Assembly (NCBI RefSeq): GCF_900168195.1
Contig: NZ_FUYX01000005.1
Coordinates: 186,001 to 250,000, forward strand
Direction of reading: 5' to 3'
Length of the DNA stretch: 64,000 bases
Source: Allobosea thiooxidans
Lineage (GTDB): Bacteria > Pseudomonadota > Alphaproteobacteria > Rhizobiales > Beijerinckiaceae
Part shown: one piece after another, positions 53,746 to 62,392 of the stretch
How positions within the stretch are numbered: position 1 is the first letter of the stretch
Layout: each line of letters opens with the position of its first letter
Translations under genes and position numbers: made by a program
Notes under the pieces: model-generated
Database searches by the model: none
Told to the model about the DNA's origin: nothing
What the model saw: only the letters and a program-made list of their open reading frames with translations

Positions 53746-54743
53746 TTGGTCGCGGTCCCCTGCAGGCGGATGCGCGGATCCAGGAAGGCGAGCGCGATGT
53801 CCGAGATCAGTACGCCGATCACGGTCAGGAAGGAGAGGAACATCAGGAAGGACCCGGCAAGATACATGTCCTGGCTCTGGAGCGCGCGGATCAGCAGCGG
53901 CCCGGTCGTCTGCAGGGAGAGCACGATCGCGACGATCTCGGCGCCCGAGACGATCGAGGGCAGGATGTCGCCGATATCCGAGATGAAGAAGTTGAGCGAC
54001 ATGCGCAGGGGGTATTTCCGCAACGCCCTGCCGGGCGGCAGGCCCTTGGCGCGGGCGGTGACGTAATACTGCTTCTGCAGCTCGTCGAGGAGGTTGGCGC
54101 GCAGCGCCCGGATCATGCCGGCGGTGCCGCCGGCCCCGATGATGATGACCGGGATCCAGAGGTGCTCGAGCACGGATCGAAGCTTTGCCCAGCTCATCGG
54201 CTGGTTGAGATATTGCGGATCGACGAGGCCGCCGATCGATGTGCCGAACCAGATATTGGCGAAGTACATGAAGACGAGCGCCAGCAGGAAATGCGGCACG
54301 GCGAGCCCGATCAGCCCGAGGAAGGTCAGCCCGTAATCGCCCCAGCTGTACTGGTGGGTGGCGGAGTAGATCCCGATCGGGAAGGCGACGATCCAGGTGA
54401 AGAGGATCGTGGCGAAGGAGACGATCATGGTCAGCAGCAGGCGGTCGCCGACGATCTCCCGCACGGGCCGCTGATACTCGAAGGAATAGCCCATATCGCC
54501 CTGGAGGAGGCCGGCGACCCAGCGGACATAGCGCTCGAGCGGCGGCCGGTCGAAGCCGTATTCCTTCTTCAGGAACTCGATGCGGCTCATATCGGCCTTC
54601 TCGCCCTGGGCCTGCATCTCGGCCGCGAGCGTCTCGAAGTAGTCGCCTTCGGGCAGGTTGATCACGGTGAAGATCAGCGCGCTGGTGACGATCAGCGTCG
54701 GGATCATGATCAGGATGCGTTTGAGGATGTATCGCAGCAGCAC
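53742..54743 (-). CDS. oligopeptide-type ABC permease (OppB/YejB-like)
   Basis: A 333-residue inner membrane protein with six helices. M-L-L-R-Y-I-L-K-R-I-L-I-M-I-P-T-L start, the G-S-F/Y-E-Y-Q-R-P-V-x-E-I segment, EAA loop Y-Y-V-T-A-R-A-K-G-L-P near residue 228. The stop overlaps the OppC-like GTG. The start lies 3 bp after the binding-protein stop. Confidence 0.92.
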   Translation of the reverse strand: MLLRYILKRILIMIPTLIVTSALIFTVINLPEGDYFETLAAEMQAQGEKADMSRIEFLKKEYGFDRPPLERYVRWVAGLLQGDMGYSFEYQRPVREIVGDRLLLTMIVSFATILFTWIVAFPIGIYSATHQYSWGDYGLTFLGLIGLAVPHFLLALVFMYFANIWFGTSIGGLVDPQYLNQPMSWAKLRSVLEHLWIPVIIIGAGGTAGMIRALRANLLDELQKQYYVTARAKGLPPGRALRKYPLRMSLNFFISDIGDILPSIVSGAEIVAIVLSLQTTGPLLIRALQSQDMYLAGSFLMFLSFLTVIGVLISDIALAFLDPRIRLQGTATK

Positions 54744-54746
54744 GGG

Positions 54747-56702
54747 TCAGCTCTTGGTCTCGTCCCGGTCGAACCACAAGGTGTCCGGCATGTAGCGGCC
54801 GATGAACGCGCCGGGCTCGAAGCTATAGAGGCCCTTGTCGGGGACGTTGCGCAGGTCGCGGGAGACCACGATCGGCTGCAGCGTGCTGTTGATCACGCCG
54901 ATGGTGAACAGCTCCTCGGCGTTGAGCGTCAGCATGCGGTGCCAGATCCGGCGCTGCTCCTCGCGCGTCGCGCTGACGCGCCAGGCCCGGTAGAGCTGGA
55001 TCAGTTCTTGCACTGCGGGCAGATCGGGCTTCTCGCCCTCATGGCCGCTGCTCTCGACATATTGCCCCCAGCGCGGCCACTGGAACTGGGCCGAGGAGGT
55101 CGGCGCGAGCGCGTCCGGCTCCATCTCCGGCGTGACCAGGGCGTTGTCCATGCCGGCCCAGGCCGACATTATGGTCTGGCCGGCGAGGATGCGGCGGCGG
55201 AAGACGTCGCGCTGGGTCGAGCGCGGATAGATCTTGATGCCGACATCGAGCAGGTCCTGCTTCAGCAGGTCGAGGATGTCCGTCTCCTCGGTGCTCTCGC
55301 CCGCGGTCTCCACGGTGAATTCGAGCCGGCGCCCGTCGGAGAGCAGCCGGACCCCGTCATCGTCGCGCCTGGTGAGGCCGATCTCGTCGAGCAGTCGGTT
55401 CGCCAGCGCCGGGTCGTGCTGTGTCCAGAGTGCGGCGAGCCGCGGATCGTAGAGCGGGCTTTCGGGCAAGGCGGTGTTGCCGCTCTCGCGCGCCAGTCCG
55501 AAGAAGATGACCTTGTTGACGTCCTGGCGGTTGATGGCGACGGACACCGCCCGGCGATAGCGGATATCGCGGTTGAGGGTGCGCCAGACCGGGTCGATGA
55601 CGTTGAGGTTCGGCAGCAGGGCGAAATAGGCGCCCTCGGCCCGCTTCCACAGCTTGACCTCGAAGTTCATCCGCGCCGAGGCTTCCTTGAGGAAGGTATA
55701 GTTGTCGAAGCGCAGATAGCGGGCCTGCAGATCGGCTTCGCCGGCGGCCGTCTTGGCGGGAATGAGCGCAGCGGTTCCGATCGTCAGCGAGACCCGGTCG
55801 ATATAGGGAAGCTGGCGCCCCTCCATGTCGATGCGGTGGAAGAAGGGGTTGCGCTCGAAGATGAACTGCTCGGCCGGCAGCGGTGTGGTGTTGCGCCAGG
55901 GCTCGAGCGTCGGGAGCTTCGGGTTCTCCGGGCGGTACATGCGGGACAGGCGCTCGTGCAGCGCGCCCCAGTCGCGCACGCGATGGGCCTTCACTGCCGC
56001 CGCCAGCTCCTTCTTGTCGGCGTGGCGTTCGTGGTACTGCTTGAGATAGCGCGACGCCATGAAGAGGTAGGTCGGCTGCGCCCCCGCAAGGGCGGGGAGG
56101 AATACCGGGTTCGGCGTCTTCCAGCTGTAGCGGATTTCGGTCTCGCTCAGCACCTCGAAGAGAGGCGGCTCGCCGGCCGAGAGCATGGCCAGCGGCGGAC
56201 CGCCGGGGGAGAGCCGCTCGTTGTTGGCGATGTCCTCCCACCAATAGCGGAAATCCTCGCTGGTGAAGGGCGAGCCGTCGGACCAGCGATGCCCGGGGCG
56301 CAGGCGCAGGGTGAAGATCCGGCCTTCCCGAACCTCGAAGCTCTCGAGCAGGTCGGGCACGAGCTCGAGGTTGTTGTCGTAGACCAGGAGACGCGTATAG
56401 CCGTAGAGCGTCATCATGCGGATGTCGCGCTGATCGCCCATCAGCATGCGCATCGTGCCGCCATGGCGGCCGGGCGTGCGGCCTATGTCGGCGAGATCGA
56501 TGACGCGTGGACGCAAGGGCAGGCGTTCCGCGACCGGCGGCAGGGTGCCCGCCGCGACGCGCTCGGCGAAGAAGGGGCTGTCGATCGGGCCCGCTGCCTG
56601 CGGCTGGGCGCGGGATCCCCGCGGCAGCAGCGGGCTGGAGAGTGCGGCGGTGCCGAGCAGCAGGGCGGCGCGGCGGCTCGGATGGCGGTTGCGCTTCGTC
56701 AC
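54747..56702 (-). CDS. oligopeptide-type ABC substrate-binding protein (YejA/SBP_bac_5-like)
   Basis: A 651-residue exported binding protein. The leader has R-R-A-A-L-L-L-G (Tat-like) and cleaves near A-Q-P around residue 33. The SBP_bac_5 domain shows L-R-P-G-H-R-W-S-D-G-S-P-F-T-S-E-D and Y-R-R-A-V-S-V-A-I-N-R. Length above 600 fits the YejA/microcin C class rather than OppA. Start is GTG 56702, overlapping the ATPase stop. It likely delivers peptide, glyco- or muropeptide substrates. Confidence 0.9.
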   Translation of the reverse strand: MTKRNRHPSRRAALLLGTAALSSPLLPRGSRAQPQAAGPIDSPFFAERVAAGTLPPVAERLPLRPRVIDLADIGRTPGRHGGTMRMLMGDQRDIRMMTLYGYTRLLVYDNNLELVPDLLESFEVREGRIFTLRLRPGHRWSDGSPFTSEDFRYWWEDIANNERLSPGGPPLAMLSAGEPPLFEVLSETEIRYSWKTPNPVFLPALAGAQPTYLFMASRYLKQYHERHADKKELAAAVKAHRVRDWGALHERLSRMYRPENPKLPTLEPWRNTTPLPAEQFIFERNPFFHRIDMEGRQLPYIDRVSLTIGTAALIPAKTAAGEADLQARYLRFDNYTFLKEASARMNFEVKLWKRAEGAYFALLPNLNVIDPVWRTLNRDIRYRRAVSVAINRQDVNKVIFFGLARESGNTALPESPLYDPRLAALWTQHDPALANRLLDEIGLTRRDDDGVRLLSDGRRLEFTVETAGESTEETDILDLLKQDLLDVGIKIYPRSTQRDVFRRRILAGQTIMSAWAGMDNALVTPEMEPDALAPTSSAQFQWPRWGQYVESSGHEGEKPDLPAVQELIQLYRAWRVSATREEQRRIWHRMLTLNAEELFTIGVINSTLQPIVVSRDLRNVPDKGLYSFEPGAFIGRYMPDTLWFDRDETKS

Positions 56703-58582
56703 GGGACCAGCTCCCGGGCATCGGCGTTCGGCCGGGCCAGGACGTAATGGCCGTCGCCGAGGGGCAGTTGCGTCAATGCGGCATCGTCCGGGCCGGAGCG
56801 GAAGGCGTCACCCCACTGGCGGTCATCCGATGCGCCGGTCGGCGCGGCGAGCTTGAAGTCCAGCTTCCGGTCCAGATCGGCGAAGGGCACCGAACGCAGC
56901 AAGGCCTTGGTATAGGGGTGGACGGGGTTGTTGAAGAGCACATGGCGGGGCGCCAGCTCGACGATCCGGCCATTCGCCATCACCGCGATCCGGTCGGCCA
57001 TGTAGTTCACCACCGCCAGGTTATGGGAGATGAACAGGAAGGTGAGGCCGCGCTCGGCCTGCAGGTCCTTGAGCAGGTTGAGGATCTGGGCCTGGACCGA
57101 GACGTCCAGCGCGGAAACCGGCTCGTCGCAGATGATCAGCTCCGGATCGAGCGCCAGCGCGCGGGCGATGCCGATGCGCTGGCGCTGCCCGCCCGAGAAG
57201 GAATGCGGGTAGCGATTCAGGTAACGGACGTCGAGCCCGACATCCTGCATCAGCGCCTTGACCCGCTCGCGCTGCTCGGCCGGCCCGCCCCGGTCGTGGA
57301 TGACCAGCGGTTCGCGCAGGATGTTCATCACGGTCATGCGCGGCGAGAGCGAGGAGACCGGATCCTGGAAGATCATCTGCACGCGCTGCCGGAAGCTGCG
57401 CAGCGCCTCGCCCTGCAGAGTAAGGACGTCGCAGCGCTCGCGCCCGTCGTCGAAGACGACCTCGCCGGAATTGGCGGTGATCGCCCGCATGACGATCTTG
57501 CTGACCGTGGTCTTGCCGCAGCCGCTCTCGCCGACCAGCCCGAGGCATTCGCCGCGGCGGATGTCGAAGCTGACGTCGTCGACGGCCTTGACCGTGGTGA
57601 GCGTGCCCTTGCCGAAGAAGCTGCGCGAGCCGGTGACATAGGTCTTGCGAAGATGGCGCACCCGCAGCAGCGGTGTGTCGTCCGCGCGCGGTGCGGGAGC
57701 AGGGGCGGCCCGCGCAACGGCCGGGCGGGGCCGGGCCTCGCGCAGGGCGACGAGGCGCTCGCCCTCCTGCATGTCGAAATGCGGCGAGGCCTTCAGCAGC
57801 GCCTTGAGATAGGGATGGCGTGGGTGCCGGAAGATGCCCTCGACCGGCCCGCGCTCCATGATCTCGCCGTGGAAGATCACCACCACCTCGTCGGCCATGT
57901 TGGCGACGACGCCGAGATCATGGGTGATGAGCAGGATGGCCATGCCCATCTCCGCCTGGAGATCGCGCATCAGATCGAGGACCTGGGCCTGGATCGTGAC
58001 GTCGAGCGCGGTCGTCGGCTCGTCGGCGATCAGCAGCGCCGGCTGGCAGATCAGCGCCATGGCGAGCATGGCGCGCTGGCGCAGGCCGCCGGACAGCTCG
58101 AAGGGGTAGAGCCCGAAGGCGCGCTGCGGATTCTTGAAGCCGACACGCTTCAGCATCGCTTCGATCAGGCCGCGCGCCTCCGGCTTGGGCATCGGCCGGT
58201 GCAGGAGCAGCGCCTCCTCGATCTGGTTGCCGATGGTGTGGATCGGCGAGAGCGAGGACATCGGCTCCTGGAAGATCATGCCGATGCGGCCGCCGCGGAG
58301 CTGCCGGATCCCCGGTCCCTCCGGCGGCAGCGCGGCGATGTCGACGACCGTGTCGGGCGCGAGCGGATCGCGGAACAGGATCTCGCCGCCGGTGATGGCG
58401 CCGGCGCGCGGCAGCAGCCCCATGATCGCCTGCGAGATCACCGATTTGCCGGAGCCCGACTCGCCGACGAGCGCAACCGTCTTGCCGGCTGGGACGCGCA
58501 GGCTCACGCCCTTCACCACATCCCGGCTGAAGCCGTGGACGGTGAAGCCGATACGCAGATCGCTGATGCGCAGGATATCCAT
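56699..58582 (-). CDS. dipeptide/oligopeptide ABC ATPase with two fused NBDs (YejF-like)
   Basis: A 627-residue protein containing two complete ATPases. NBD1: [31 protein letters not shown]2 from about residue 300: [30 protein letters not shown]. Each NBD carries the Opp-type C-terminal extension (H-P-Y-T/L-K-A-L-L). First gene of the operon reading left; its motifs are intact, in contrast to the degenerate ABC protein on the other side of the intergenic region. Confidence 0.94.
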   Translation of the reverse strand: MDILRISDLRIGFTVHGFSRDVVKGVSLRVPAGKTVALVGESGSGKSVISQAIMGLLPRAGAITGGEILFRDPLAPDTVVDIAALPPEGPGIRQLRGGRIGMIFQEPMSSLSPIHTIGNQIEEALLLHRPMPKPEARGLIEAMLKRVGFKNPQRAFGLYPFELSGGLRQRAMLAMALICQPALLIADEPTTALDVTIQAQVLDLMRDLQAEMGMAILLITHDLGVVANMADEVVVIFHGEIMERGPVEGIFRHPRHPYLKALLKASPHFDMQEGERLVALREARPRPAVARAAPAPAPRADDTPLLRVRHLRKTYVTGSRSFFGKGTLTTVKAVDDVSFDIRRGECLGLVGESGCGKTTVSKIVMRAITANSGEVVFDDGRERCDVLTLQGEALRSFRQRVQMIFQDPVSSLSPRMTVMNILREPLVIHDRGGPAEQRERVKALMQDVGLDVRYLNRYPHSFSGGQRQRIGIARALALDPELIICDEPVSALDVSVQAQILNLLKDLQAERGLTFLFISHNLAVVNYMADRIAVMANGRIVELAPRHVLFNNPVHPYTKALLRSVPFADLDRKLDFKLAAPTGASDDRQWGDAFRSGPDDAALTQLPLGDGHYVLARPNADARELVP

Positions 58583-59194
58583 AATCTAAATCGACGCCGA
58601 ACCCGCGAGGTCCGCTCCTTTCCTGACGTCACTAGACGTCGAAAGTTCCGCCTTGCCAATGGGATTCGATGGCCCCGCCATTTCGGTGGGACATTCGTCG
58701 CTCCGGATGACATCGCTGCAACGCGGCCGCGGTGGACATCGTTGTGGCGCGCGCCCCGGGCGGCGGCGCGGGGAACGATGGGTCCGCGCTTGAAATACCG
58801 TCGAGTCCGGCCCCGGATCGCCACGGCCCACGGGCAGCGACAGAGGCAAGACGAGCAAGCGGCGAACCGCCCGGCTGCGTCCGGCAGGATCGCCCCACGT
58901 CCATCCTGCGATCACATATCGGCGATCGTGATGCGGAAGCGGGACCGGCGCGGCGGAGCGTGAAACCGTGCCGAACGCGCCGGGATCGGACACCGGCACG
59001 CCCGGCCGCCCGCAACGCCTCCGCGCCCCGGCGCAATCCGATCAGCCGATCCGCTTCGATTGCCTTCGCGCGACGGCGCAGGCGCGGCCGCGGCCGGCGT
59101 GCATTGCACTCAGGCACAACCTCACCACATATGGGCGCTTCGGGCCGCGGCGTCGGCGAGGCCGCGTGGCGGCGCATCGGAACAGGATCGCCCT
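58583..59194. other. 612-bp divergent intergenic region
   Basis: It separates the peptide-importer operon (minus) from the degenerate ABC/cNBD/cyclase operon (plus), so it must hold both promoters. Features noticed: a gacgtc-nnnta-gacgtc pair at about 58624-58638 (ctGACGTCactaGACGTCg) just upstream of the importer genes, and otherwise GC-rich sequence with open frames of no recognisable family. No obvious sigma70 promoter for the plus-strand operon was recognised. Confidence 0.5.
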
Positions 59195-61930
59195 TTGGAG
59201 CCCAATCTCTTCCGTTACGTCTGGCAGAAGAGCCGCGGCGAGCAGATCATCGTCCTGCTGATCATCCTTGTCTCGATCCCGTTCAACTGGGCGTCCTTCG
59301 ACGTGCCGAAGCGGATCGTGAACGATGCGATCCAGGGCGGCGCCTTCAGGGACGGGCGCACCACCACCACGCTGATGGAGCTCACCCTGCACATGCCGTC
59401 CTGGCTGGGCGGGGGAAGCCACAGGCTGTTCGATGGCTTCCAGGTCGGGCAATACGGGCTGCTGCTCGGCCTCAGCGCCTATTTCCTGCTGCTGGTGCTG
59501 ATCAATGGCGGCTTCAAATACGTCATCAACGTGCGCAAGGGGATTCTCGGCGAGCGGATGCTGCGCCGCATGCGCTACGACCTGTTCAGTCAGCTGATGC
59601 GCTTCCGGCCCGAGGAGATCCGCTCGGTCAAGCCGGCCGAGATCGCGAGCATGATCAAGGACGAGGTCGAGCCGATCGGCGGCTTCGTCGGCGACGCCTT
59701 CATCCAGCCGGTCTTCCTGCTCAGCCAGGCCCTGACCGCGCTCGTCTTCATCATGGCCCAGAGCTTCTGGCTCGGCTCGATCGCGCTGCTGATCGTGCTG
59801 GCGCAGGCGATCATCATCCCGATCCTGCGGCGCGAGCAGCTCAGGCTCGGCCGCGAGCGCCAGATCGCTTCGCGCCAGCTCGCCGGCCGGATCGGCGAGA
59901 TCGTCGATGCCGGGCCGATGATCCAGGGGCATGGGGCGACGGCCTATGTGCAGTCCGACATCGCCGGGCGGCTCGGGCGGCTCTTCGACATCCGCTATGC
60001 GCTCTACAAGCGGAAATTCGCGGTCAAGTTCCTCAACAACCTGCTCGCCCAGATCACGCCGTTCTTCTTCTACGCGATCGGCGGCTTCTTCGCGCTGCAG
60101 GGCAGGCTCGACATCGGCCAGCTCGTGGCGGTGATCAGCGCCTATCGCGACCTGCCACCGCCGATCAAGGAGCTGATCGACTGGGACCAGCAGCGCAACG
60201 ACGTGATGATCAAGTACGACCAGGTCATCTCGCAGTTCAACAGCGACGACACGCTCGTGCTCGACGAGGCCAATGGCTGCGCCCGGCTGCCCGAAACGGG
60301 CTCGGTCAGGCTGGAGGCGGTGCAGTTGCTCGACAACCGAGGGCTGCCGCTGCTGACGCCGATCTCCTTCACCGTGCCCCGCCCCGGAATCGCCGTCATG
60401 GTCGGGCCGCCCGGCGGAGGCAAGGACGTGCTCGGGCGCATCCTCGGCCGCCAGGCGACGAGCTATGCCGGCCGGGTGCTGATCGACGGCGAACCGCTGG
60501 CGGAGATGACGGTCGAGCGGGCGAGCCACATCATCGGCTATTCCGGCGACGAGGCCGAGATCATCGGGGGCACGATCCGGGACAACATCCTGCTGCCGCT
60601 CCGGCGCCGGCGCCCCAGCCTCGGCAAGGACCGGTCGATCTCGCCTCAGGAGCATGGCCGCTTCGTCGAAGCGCTCCGCTCCGGCAACTCGCCTTTCCCG
60701 TTCGAGGCGGACTGGACGGACTATGAGGGCGTCGGGGTGAGCGACGCGGCCGAGCTCGGCCTGCGGGTGCACGAGCTGCTGGACGTGTTCGGCTGCACGC
60801 AGGACATCTACGAACTCGGCCTGGGCGGGCGGGTGATGCCGCCGGTCAGCGCACAGGCGACCGAGCGCATCATCACTGCCCGGCGCGTCGTCGCCGCCGA
60901 GCTCGCCCGGGTGAAGCTCGGCGACCTGATCGAGCCCTTCGTGCTCGACCGCTACAACCGTAACGCGTCCATCGTCGAGAACATGATTTTCGGCACGCGC
61001 ACCAGCATGCGCTTCGACAGCGCGACGCTGCTGTTCGAGCCCTATGCCCATTCCATCCTCAAGGCCGAGGCCCTGATCGAGCCGCTGGCCGAGATGGGCG
61101 GGCGGATCGTCGCGACCGTGGTTGAGATCTTCGCCGGGCTGCCGCAGGGACACGCGCTGTTCGAGCGCTACTCCTTCGGTGCGGGCCTCGATTTCGAGCG
61201 GCTGAACGAGCTTGCAGGCATCCTCGCCAAGCACGACATGCGCGTCCCCCTCGACCTGGAGACGGAGCGGGATCTCGTCGCGCTGGCCCTTGGCTATATC
61301 GAGCCGAAGCACCGCCTCAACCTGATCGACGAGCGGTTGGAGCGGCGCATCCTGCGGGCGCGCGCGAGCTTCCACAAGCATCTGCCGGCCGATGCCGCGG
61401 CCGATGTCGACTTCTACGATCCCGACAAGGTCATGCTCGGGGCGAGCGTGCGCGACAATCTGATGTTCGGCCGCATCGGCTACGGCATCCCGGAGGCCGG
61501 CCGGAAGGTCGCCGAGATCGTCCTGCAGGCCCTGGAGCGCTCGGGGCTGGGCGAGGCGCTCTATCGGCTGGGGCTGGACACGGAGAGCGGCATTCGCGGG
61601 CGCTATCTGCCGGCGCGGCTGCGCCATGCCGTCCCGTTGGTGCAGGCGCTGGTCAAGGCGCCGCAGGTCGCGGTGCTCGATCTCTCGGCATTGCTCGCGA
61701 TCTCCGACGAGCCGGAGCGGATCGTCACGCGCCTGCGCGGCTATTGTTCTGATATGACGCTGTTTCTTCTGATGGGAGATGCTAATCTCGTCGACGACGT
61801 TCCGCTGCGGGTCGTCTTCCACGGCCCCACCGGGACCGTCGAGGCCGGCGACGCACCGGAAGCCGCCAACGATGCAGGCGGCGTGCCGCCGCGCCCAGCG
61901 GATGTCCGGAGAATGGAGGCGCGACCATGA
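59195..61930 (+). CDS. ABC-exporter-like membrane protein with degenerate, repeated NBD segments
   Basis: About 911 residues. The N-terminal 300 residues form a six-helix ABC exporter transmembrane domain. A first NBD follows with Walker A G-P-P-G-G-G-K-D (residues 404-411; Ser/Thr replaced by Asp), a Q-loop-like G-Y-S-G-D-E with no Gln, and G-T-I-R-D-N. Two further Q-loop/N-I-F-G-like units occur (A-S-I-V-E-N-M-I-F-G, then A-S-V-R-D-N-L-M-F-G). No LSGGQ signature exists; its place reads Y-L-P-A-R-L-R-H-A. Walker B is V-L-D-L-S with D829 but no catalytic Glu. Start TTG 59195 with AGGA 8-11 nt upstream; the longer frame lacks similarity. Probably not an active ATPase. Confidence 0.85.
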   Translation: MEPNLFRYVWQKSRGEQIIVLLIILVSIPFNWASFDVPKRIVNDAIQGGAFRDGRTTTTLMELTLHMPSWLGGGSHRLFDGFQVGQYGLLLGLSAYFLLLVLINGGFKYVINVRKGILGERMLRRMRYDLFSQLMRFRPEEIRSVKPAEIASMIKDEVEPIGGFVGDAFIQPVFLLSQALTALVFIMAQSFWLGSIALLIVLAQAIIIPILRREQLRLGRERQIASRQLAGRIGEIVDAGPMIQGHGATAYVQSDIAGRLGRLFDIRYALYKRKFAVKFLNNLLAQITPFFFYAIGGFFALQGRLDIGQLVAVISAYRDLPPPIKELIDWDQQRNDVMIKYDQVISQFNSDDTLVLDEANGCARLPETGSVRLEAVQLLDNRGLPLLTPISFTVPRPGIAVMVGPPGGGKDVLGRILGRQATSYAGRVLIDGEPLAEMTVERASHIIGYSGDEAEIIGGTIRDNILLPLRRRRPSLGKDRSISPQEHGRFVEALRSGNSPFPFEADWTDYEGVGVSDAAELGLRVHELLDVFGCTQDIYELGLGGRVMPPVSAQATERIITARRVVAAELARVKLGDLIEPFVLDRYNRNASIVENMIFGTRTSMRFDSATLLFEPYAHSILKAEALIEPLAEMGGRIVATVVEIFAGLPQGHALFERYSFGAGLDFERLNELAGILAKHDMRVPLDLETERDLVALALGYIEPKHRLNLIDERLERRILRARASFHKHLPADAAADVDFYDPDKVMLGASVRDNLMFGRIGYGIPEAGRKVAEIVLQALERSGLGEALYRLGLDTESGIRGRYLPARLRHAVPLVQALVKAPQVAVLDLSALLAISDEPERIVTRLRGYCSDMTLFLLMGDANLVDDVPLRVVFHGPTGTVEAGDAPEAANDAGGVPPRPADVRRMEARP

Positions 61931-62379
61931 CACTGGAAAATGATATCGGCTGCCTGCGGGGCCTGTCGCTGTTCCAGAACATGCCGGCCTCCCGTCTCAA
62001 GCTCGTCGCCCTGATGGGCGAGCGGCTCCATTTCGAGCCGGGGGCGATCATCATCGACGGGGCGAACCAATCCGAAGGCGTCTATGTCGTGCTGGAAGGG
62101 GAGGTCGAATTCTCGCAGCAGCACGGCAGCGGCGAGGGGCGCCGGTTCCAGAAGGACACCGGCAGCATTATCGGCGACGTCTCGCTGCTCAGCGGCCAGC
62201 GCTTCCTCGGCACGGTCAGTGCGCGGACGGCGGTCTCGGCGCTGCGCATCCCCAAGGACCTGTTCTTCGAGCTGCTCCAGACCGTTCCCGAGTTCAGCCT
62301 CGCGGTTTGCCGCGATCTCGCGGCCCGCGTCCATCGCCTCGCCAGCGTGCTGTTGCGCGAGAGCGAGGCCGTTTCGTGA
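61927..62379 (+). CDS. stand-alone cyclic nucleotide-binding domain protein
   Basis: A 150-residue CAP/Crp-type cNMP-binding domain. It has L-x-x-x-x-L-F-Q-N-M, F-E-P-G-A-I-I-I, Y-V-V-L-E-G-E-V-E-F and the phosphate-binding cassette G-S-I-I-G-D-V-S-L-L-S-G-Q-R-F-L-G-T-V-S-A, then the C-helix. There is no helix-turn-helix. In place of the canonical G-E-x-A-L-L-x-x-x-P-R-x-A, the cassette reads G-D-V-S-L-L-S-G-Q-R-F-L-G-T: the Arg that contacts cyclic phosphate is present but shifted in context, so ligand binding is unproven. ATG overlaps the ABC-like stop (ATGA). Confidence 0.88.
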   Translation: MTLENDIGCLRGLSLFQNMPASRLKLVALMGERLHFEPGAIIIDGANQSEGVYVVLEGEVEFSQQHGSGEGRRFQKDTGSIIGDVSLLSGQRFLGTVSARTAVSALRIPKDLFFELLQTVPEFSLAVCRDLAARVHRLASVLLRESEAVS

Positions 62380-62392
62380 AGCGACGGATCGC

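Noticed and set aside
54162..58963. Overlapping 861- and 818-residue plus-strand frames opposite the peptide importer genes
   Set aside because: Antisense composition, no motifs; minus-strand genes carry Walker motifs and stop-start overlaps.
59042..61933. A 963-residue open frame on the minus strand opposite the ABC-like gene
   Set aside because: Rich in Arg, Asp, His and Gln with no family motif; typical antisense frame of a GC-rich gene. The plus-strand frame has membrane helices, NBD remnants and overlaps the next gene.
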